The notes beneath the pieces are model-generated. The model saw nothing but the letters and a program-made list of their open reading frames with translations. It did not search any database and had not been told where the DNA came from. A DNA stretch of 64,000 nucleotides. It comes from Atopsyche davidsoni (Eukaryota; Arthropoda; Insecta; Trichoptera; Hydrobiosidae). The position numbers and the translations under genes were made by a program. This document shows, piece by piece, positions 59,162 to 64,000 of the stretch; positions within the stretch are counted from its first letter, which is position 1; every line of letters begins with the position of its first letter. The stretch covers positions 5,952,001 to 6,016,000 of the forward strand of contig JAILWY010000025.1 in the NCBI GenBank assembly GCA_022113835.1, written 5' to 3'.

Positions 59162-60363
59162 ATGTATTAAATCAGACTGTTTCTCATAATGTGGGAATTT
59201 TCACAGGCACATGATTCGATGTTTCCGTTTTAATATTCCTCTCTGATCGATGTGTATTTAGTATACCGAACACAAATTATATGGTCGCATCAAATAAATA
59301 ATTTTCTTTGACAGTTCCGGGAAATATATTAATATTCGAAGAAGGCTGCGCCGGCGACTCCGCGAGCGTTCCTTAATTTGAGAACCTTCCATGTTTATAT
59401 TCTAATCGGTCCTGCGGCTAATGTCGTGTGGCATCTTGGTTGATTGATAACATTCTCACAGTGAATATTCCTATTCTGTCCGTGCAAACTCATTATATAT
59501 ATATATCTAAGCCTGCTGACGACACGTATTATAAATTTCAATAAAAACCATCCGCGGGTGTTGCAAGTCTTTCAGATTTAGTGCACGTGCTATGTGATCT
59601 TATTCGTGTGTTATATGCAGATAAGCAAAATCTAACCATATTTTGATTCACCCTTGAAACGACTCTTGTAGAGTTTAAATCCCATTAAATATTGTATACA
59701 CAATCATTTTAAATATATCATCTTCAAAGAGGTTGATGATCATCTCATTGAATATCACATACTGATTTAGCTGTGCTCCCGACTTTCAGTCACTGTCACA
59801 AATTTTACATACACGATAGCTTTATCCTTTTAATTTTTCACTGTAGACTTTATAGTATTTCTAAAAGCTTTTTTAACCATGGTCGTAGTTCTGTTTCTTT
59901 GGGCATTCTGTGCAAGACTCTCTCATTCGTGATGCGCCCAACCCACGGTTATTCTTGAACTCTTGCGTTAAATAACTTTGTATGAGTAAAATGTATTTGA
60001 ATAACACAATAATACGCGTATGCATCTGCAGCCTCCATTCACTACTGGCCTCTGTGGAGAGCTTTAGTGTCGAAATAAAACTAAAAAACATCGTCTATAA
60101 AACAATCTTCGAGTTATCATTAAAGTCCGCGGGAACACTTCTTCAATCTCCTCTTTATGATTTCTTAGAAAAATGTCTTGAATTATCGACCGGCTGTTTG
60201 TACGCAGGGTGTAAGAAGCTGTTATTTAATATTTCAAGCCAAACGATAAATAATTAAATAAAACCCCATAACGAATTTAAGATTATTCTAGGCAAACAAT
60301 AGCATTCGATCCTATACCCTTAGGGGCTCTTTGATTAAAATCGTAATAGAGTGATTTTTGTCA
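59158..60363. other. intergenic; family R scrap and a possible coding relic
   Basis: 59720-59775 (TCTTCAAAGAGGTTGATGAT) is a degenerate family R start. On the minus strand, 59955-59880 reads NNRGLGASRMRESCTECP then KKQNYDHG and stop; see the similar relic near 31 kb. 59340-59440 is balanced, unassigned. Confidence 0.35.
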
Positions 60364-60600
60364 GTAAATCAGAGGTCCCCAGGCTTTTTGTACCGTAAAC
60401 TATGATAAGCCACACGTAGACATAATTTTATGATATATACTTCATTAATAATAATTAGATAATTCAAATGTATATATTAAAAAGTTTTATACAAGTACAT
60501 AGGTGTAGAATGTGTTAGGAATATTATGATGCTTAGGACTTAAATTTTGGTGATGACTTGGATTCCACTCTCGTGGAACCCTGTGAAAAATTGCAGATAT
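60364..60600 (+). mobile_element. family Z hAT-like repeat
   Basis: CAGAGGTCCCCAGGCTTTTT at the left and TTTTGGTGATGACTTGGATT, CCACTCTCGTGGAACCCTG at the right match the inverse of 21236-21345. The left end has the CAG-GGTCCCCA style of hAT termini. No transposase. Confidence 0.6.
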
Positions 60601-60640
60601 AAGTCGCGTTGGAAATCTATGCAGTAAATGAATAAAAGTC

Positions 60641-60690
60641 CACCAGTGGTTCTCAACCCTAGCGCTCGGCCCACTGGGGGCTCGAGTAAT
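60641..60690 (+). mobile_element. hAT-type terminal sequence, one end only
   Basis: CAGTGGTTCTCAACCCTAGC (60649 onward) is a typical hAT terminus. The other end was not found. Confidence 0.4.
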
Positions 60691-60779
60691 AAATTCCTCG
60701 TCCCGCTCTGTTCCCCGTGAGAGAATGCAAGCAGGAGGCGATAAGTGCCATAACTGCGAGGATCTTTAAATATTAAAAT

Positions 60780-61110
60780 TTATAGCCAACTCGAGCCACG
60801 CACGCCGGGTGCAACAACGTCAGGGTCACCCGGTATACTCAGGCAGCGAATATACAGGTGATTCAACTGCACTTTAAAAAAAAAAAAAAAATGCAAAATC
60901 TAAATATCTTATACTGTGCTGTAAATTTATTTTGTTCTCATTATTCAACGTGATAAATTTAATTAAGTTTATAAAAAATAGTTTGGTCGAGCCATGCTCG
61001 CCGGGCGCAGTGCTATCAAAGTCATCCTGTATATATACTAACCGGCCTTTCTGCGATATCCATAGAGGAAAAATATACAGGATGTTCGACTGTGCCTTTT
61101 TGAAGCCAGA
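60780..61110 (+). repeat. two diverged copies of a CGAGCCA..CGCCGGG..ATATACAGG repeat
   Basis: CTCGAGCCACGCACGCCGGG at 60790 and GTCGAGCCATGCTCGCCGGG at 60986 are direct repeats. Each is followed within 110 bases by ATATACAGG and TTCAACTGCAC or TTCGACTGTGCC with an A/T-rich end. Confidence 0.6.
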
Positions 61111-61302
61111 TAATTAAGGGCTCTCCTTGCATGAAACATGATTCCGGACTTGCATTTTGGAAGGAGAGTGCACCAATAAAAAATATTTCAATTAAAATAT
61201 AAAGAAACACCTTTTTGTGTTTTTAGTACTATATTTTGCTTTCGTAATTTGACATTAAATATTGTTTTTCGTTCGTATTAGGGAAAAAAAATGTGAAAAA
61301 AA

Positions 61303-62448
61303 AGTGGCGTGCGGTGAGTGCTTATTAAAGGCAAGCACTTTTGGTCACTGAATATGAATAAGTTACTGACCAAATTATCTACTTCAAAATAAATATGAAA
61401 AATGTCAAAATTTTTAACAAGTAGTTAAAATTTATTGTGTATGTATATATTTCAAGGAAAGCAATGCCTTATAGCTCTATGTATTGCAAGCCACAAATAT
61501 TACTTACTTGATTGGCGTAAAACAAGTGTATTGAATTTAAAGAAAAAAAAGGTTTTATGGTAAAAAAAATTTCCTTACATGAAGTCTGAAAAAATAAATA
61601 AACCTAATTTGTACACACGTTCTTACTTAAATTTCATAAAGCGCTTAAAGTTAGTCTGAAGTTTTTTTCCGTTATACCTACATCAAGCAAACGTGTTTTC
61701 TTTAGTTTTAGTACATAATATACAAATAAATAAATGTATATATATATATTTAACATTAATTAAATATTAACATGCTGTATGGCAATCTATTCCCAACATT
61801 CGCTCATGCGTTTAATATATTAGTTGGAAATACTTTACAACCCTATAAGACCAGGTAATCGCCGTGTATAATTATAATATCGTTTACATGCGTAAACATT
61901 CCATTGGATATTCTTATGCTTGCCTATTAAGCTAATTTAAGGCACTAAGCTGATTCTGATGACTTCGGTCACTGACGGCCATACTCGGCTCTCGGTGGAC
62001 ACCTGAGAATAATAAACTCATACATTGTACATTTATTCAGAACGCACGACCGGCGATTTTATATCATGTTGATTACAGATTAATTATACTGAATATTTAT
62101 TAAATCAACACTTCACACTTTTAAATTGATGGTTTGGTATTTTGAGTGCTGAGCTTTTTGAAGTTTTCAATCCACATCTTCAGGAGTCCTGAAAACTTCA
62201 GTCACCTAATAAACCAATCAACTTATAACAACGGCTTTCAAAACCTACAAACATGTATAGTAAAGTAAAGGCCATATGAGCAATAAAGCATTGCTTGCCC
62301 TGAAATATATTTGAATTTGAATTATTACATTAGAGGTAGAATATTTAATGGAAATGATTATATAATAAGTAATGATGGTGTTTAATTAGGCTTATTCATT
62401 CAAGTAAGTTTAATGCTTGTCTTGTTATTAGGCTCACCGCACGCCACT
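61303..62448. mobile_element. family H, 1.15-kb non-autonomous DNA transposon with TIRs
   Basis: AGTGGCGTGCGGTGAG (61303-61318) and CTCACCGCACGCCACT (62433-62448) are perfect 16-bp inverted repeats; similarity extends to about 40 bases (GGCAAGCA/TGCTTGTC). The interior has no transposase frame, contains a family P palindrome at 62126-62223 and AT-rich filler. Related fragments are at 24.7 and 26.8 kb. The superfamily is unknown because no clear target duplication is visible. Confidence 0.7.
62126..62223. mobile_element. family P element nested in family H
   Basis: TTGATGGTTTGGTATTTTGA and AATAAACCAATCAA are inverted arms. The minus strand has CTCCTGAAGATGTGGATTG then GAAAACTTC, the CTGAAGATG...GAAAC layout. 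Confidence 0.55.
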
Positions 62449-62924
62449 CGTATCTACCTACTTATCAGAAGTTTAAAACTTTACTAAATTAAAGTACCTA
62501 TTTAGCGTTTGTCGATAAGAAGATGATTTATATATTTTTTAAACTTATGTTTAAAAAAAACATGTTAGTGGTCATTACAAGTAATTATGTATAATTATGG
62601 CACACGAATCATCGGGCTGTAAATTTTATAGCGAAGAAATTACAAAAACTAATTATAAATATAATAACAGTGTTTACATGTGGTGGGTGAAATCAAAAGC
62701 AGTAAATGTAGCTGCTATATTTCAGACAATAAACTGCTTCACGTAAGCGATAAAACGGAATATTTTTTTAATCAGACACATTCCTGGTTTACTCTAATTT
62801 ATTCATTAATAATTGTTACATATTTCGATACTTTTCACGAGCAAGTGCTGCAATACAAAACAAATAGAACATTTATACATTCGTCATATAAATGAATGCA
62901 AAATATTAAAACGAATAAAAATAT
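62449..62924. other. AT-rich intergenic stretch, nothing recognised
   Basis: A forward frame open for 71 codons at 62680-62895 starts without ATG and gives no recognised protein. Confidence 0.45.
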
Positions 62925-63030
62925 AGTTGAGCATCTGATGATGACCCAGTGTATTGGGTCGAAACTAGTTATGCAAATAATTTTAATAAACTCAAAGTGA
63001 AGACAAAATACAAAAGTACTTTTATTATTA
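62925..63030 (+). mobile_element. family C element with best-formed hammerhead-like core
   Basis: The core at 62931-62974 is followed by ATAAACTCAAAGTGAAGACA and AAATACAAAAGTACTTTT, matching the right arm of the 20.1-kb copy. The left arm is absent. Confidence 0.7.
62931..62974 (+). ncRNA. hammerhead-ribozyme-like motif, family C (GTT site)
   Basis: GCAT (stem I), CTGATGA (62935-62941), one extra T, a perfect 6-bp stem II GACCCA/TGGGTC with loop GTGTAT, GAAAC (62961-62965), TA loop, GTT (62968-62970), then ATGC closing stem I. Every conserved core base is present. The GTT triplet is allowed by the NUH rule but usually cleaves more slowly than GTC. The extra T after the box is shared with the other copies. 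Confidence 0.55.
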
Positions 63031-63180
63031 TAAAAAATAGACGTTTCTTACATAATTATCTAAAATAATTATGACTTACTTAATTGAAAGCATTGGACAC
63101 AATTAATTTAAAATCATATTGATTTGGATATAAACATAAAATAAATTTAAATATACTATACATATATATATATTTTTTTA
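63031..63180. other. AT-rich spacer
   Basis: Nothing recognised before the terminal array. Confidence 0.5.
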
Positions 63181-63279
63181 TTTACACGTACTCGGGTATT
63201 GATATTTTCGCCCATTCCGATCCTGGATGATTTGTTTATCGCCCTTCTAGTTTTTGGGTTAGGTTAAGTTATGTATACC

Positions 63280-63342
<63 letters not shown>

Positions 63343-63821
63343 CACGTACTCAGGTATTGATATTTTCGCTTATTCCAGTCCTTTTTTTTTTTTTTTTAAA
63401 TAAGCAAGTCTTTGTTTATCACCCTACGAGTTTTTGGGTTTGGTTAGGTTAGGTTATGTATTATATATATATTTATATATTTACACGTACTCGGGTATTG
63501 ATATTTTCGCCCATTCCATTCCTGGATGATTTGTTTATCACCCTACGAGTTTTTGGGTTTGGTTAGGTTAGGTTATGTATACTATATATATATATTTATA
63601 TATTTACACGTACTCGGGTATTGATATTTTCGCCCATTCCGGTCCTGGATGATTTGTTTATCACCCTACGAGTTTTTGGGTTTGGTTAGGTTAGGTTATG
63701 TATACTATATATATATATATATTTACACGTACTCGGGTATTGATATTTTCGCCCATTCCGGTCCTGGATGATTTGTTTATCACCCTACGAGTTTTTGGGT
63801 TTGGTTAGGTTAGGTTATTTA

Positions 63822-63856
<35 letters not shown>

Positions 63857-63952
63857 CACGTACTCGGGTATTGATATTTTCGCCCATTCCGGTCCTGGAT
63901 GATTTGTTTATCACCCTACGAATTTTTGGGTTTGGTTAGGTTAGGTTATGTA

Positions 63953-64000
<48 letters not shown>
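63181..64000 (+). repeat. tandem array, 6 units with TTAGG-like words and (TA)n spacers, cut by window end
   Basis: TTTACACGTACTC starts units at 63181, 63339, 63480, 63603, 63722 and 63853 (spacings 158, 141, 123, 119, 131). Each unit runs GGGTATTGATATTTTCGCCC, ATTCCGGTCCTGGATGATTT, GTTTATCACCCTACGAGTTT, TTGGGTTTGGTTAGGTTAGG and TTATGTATAC, then a TA tract of 10-40 bases whose length sets the spacing. The last four units are nearly identical, the first two more diverged. No frame is shared across units. Confidence 0.95.

Noticed and set aside
63255..63710. Telomere or subtelomere call based on TTAGG words
   Set aside because: Only two or three TTAGG units per repeat, embedded in a unique-sequence unit. 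A real telomere would show long uninterrupted runs.

Overview
The window is AT-rich insect nuclear DNA holding the 3' end of one recognisable gene. At 2369-2590 (+) is the last coding exon of empty spiracles (ems/E5 class, the arthropod EMX homeobox gene). It starts exactly at the homeodomain 44/45 splice junction and carries the second half of recognition helix 3 plus the acidic C-terminal tail. Codons for homeodomain residues 1-44 are not in the window, so positions 1-2368 are intron and the rest of the gene lies to the left. An insect is indicated by the ems-type tail, a Helitron of arthropod type, and TTAGG-type motifs. I cannot fix the order; Lepidoptera is a guess.

Right of ems the remaining ~60 kb behaves as a gene desert, as is common beside a developmental regulator. 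I found no other convincing protein-coding gene. What is there: (1) short GC-rich islands with homeodomain, Sox or Pho/YY1-like words, which could be regulatory; (2) dense non-autonomous repeats, described as families A (palindromic MITE, about 20 pieces), R (a ~450-bp dispersed repeat), C and D (elements with a hammerhead-ribozyme-like core), P (palindromes with a TTTCTTGGGTGTTGA arm), Z (hAT-like) and H (a TIR element); (3) one decayed Helitron Rep fragment near 11 kb; (4) tRNA-derived sequences at 14.6, 17.9, 37.8 and 48.0 kb; (5) a GC-rich minisatellite at 26.9-27.8 kb and a second array, with TTAGG-like words and long (TA)n spacers, running off the right end.

The most interesting structure is the recurring hammerhead-like core. 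Family C shows the CTGATGA box, a stem II hairpin, GAAAC, a two-base loop, GTC or GTT, and flanking stem I bases. Family D shows the same layout with the C3-G8 pair replaced by U3-A8. The next most interesting is a retrocopy-like insert inside a family A element at 15.46-15.75 kb, bounded by a 13-bp duplication. All positions were read by eye and repeat boundaries are approximate.
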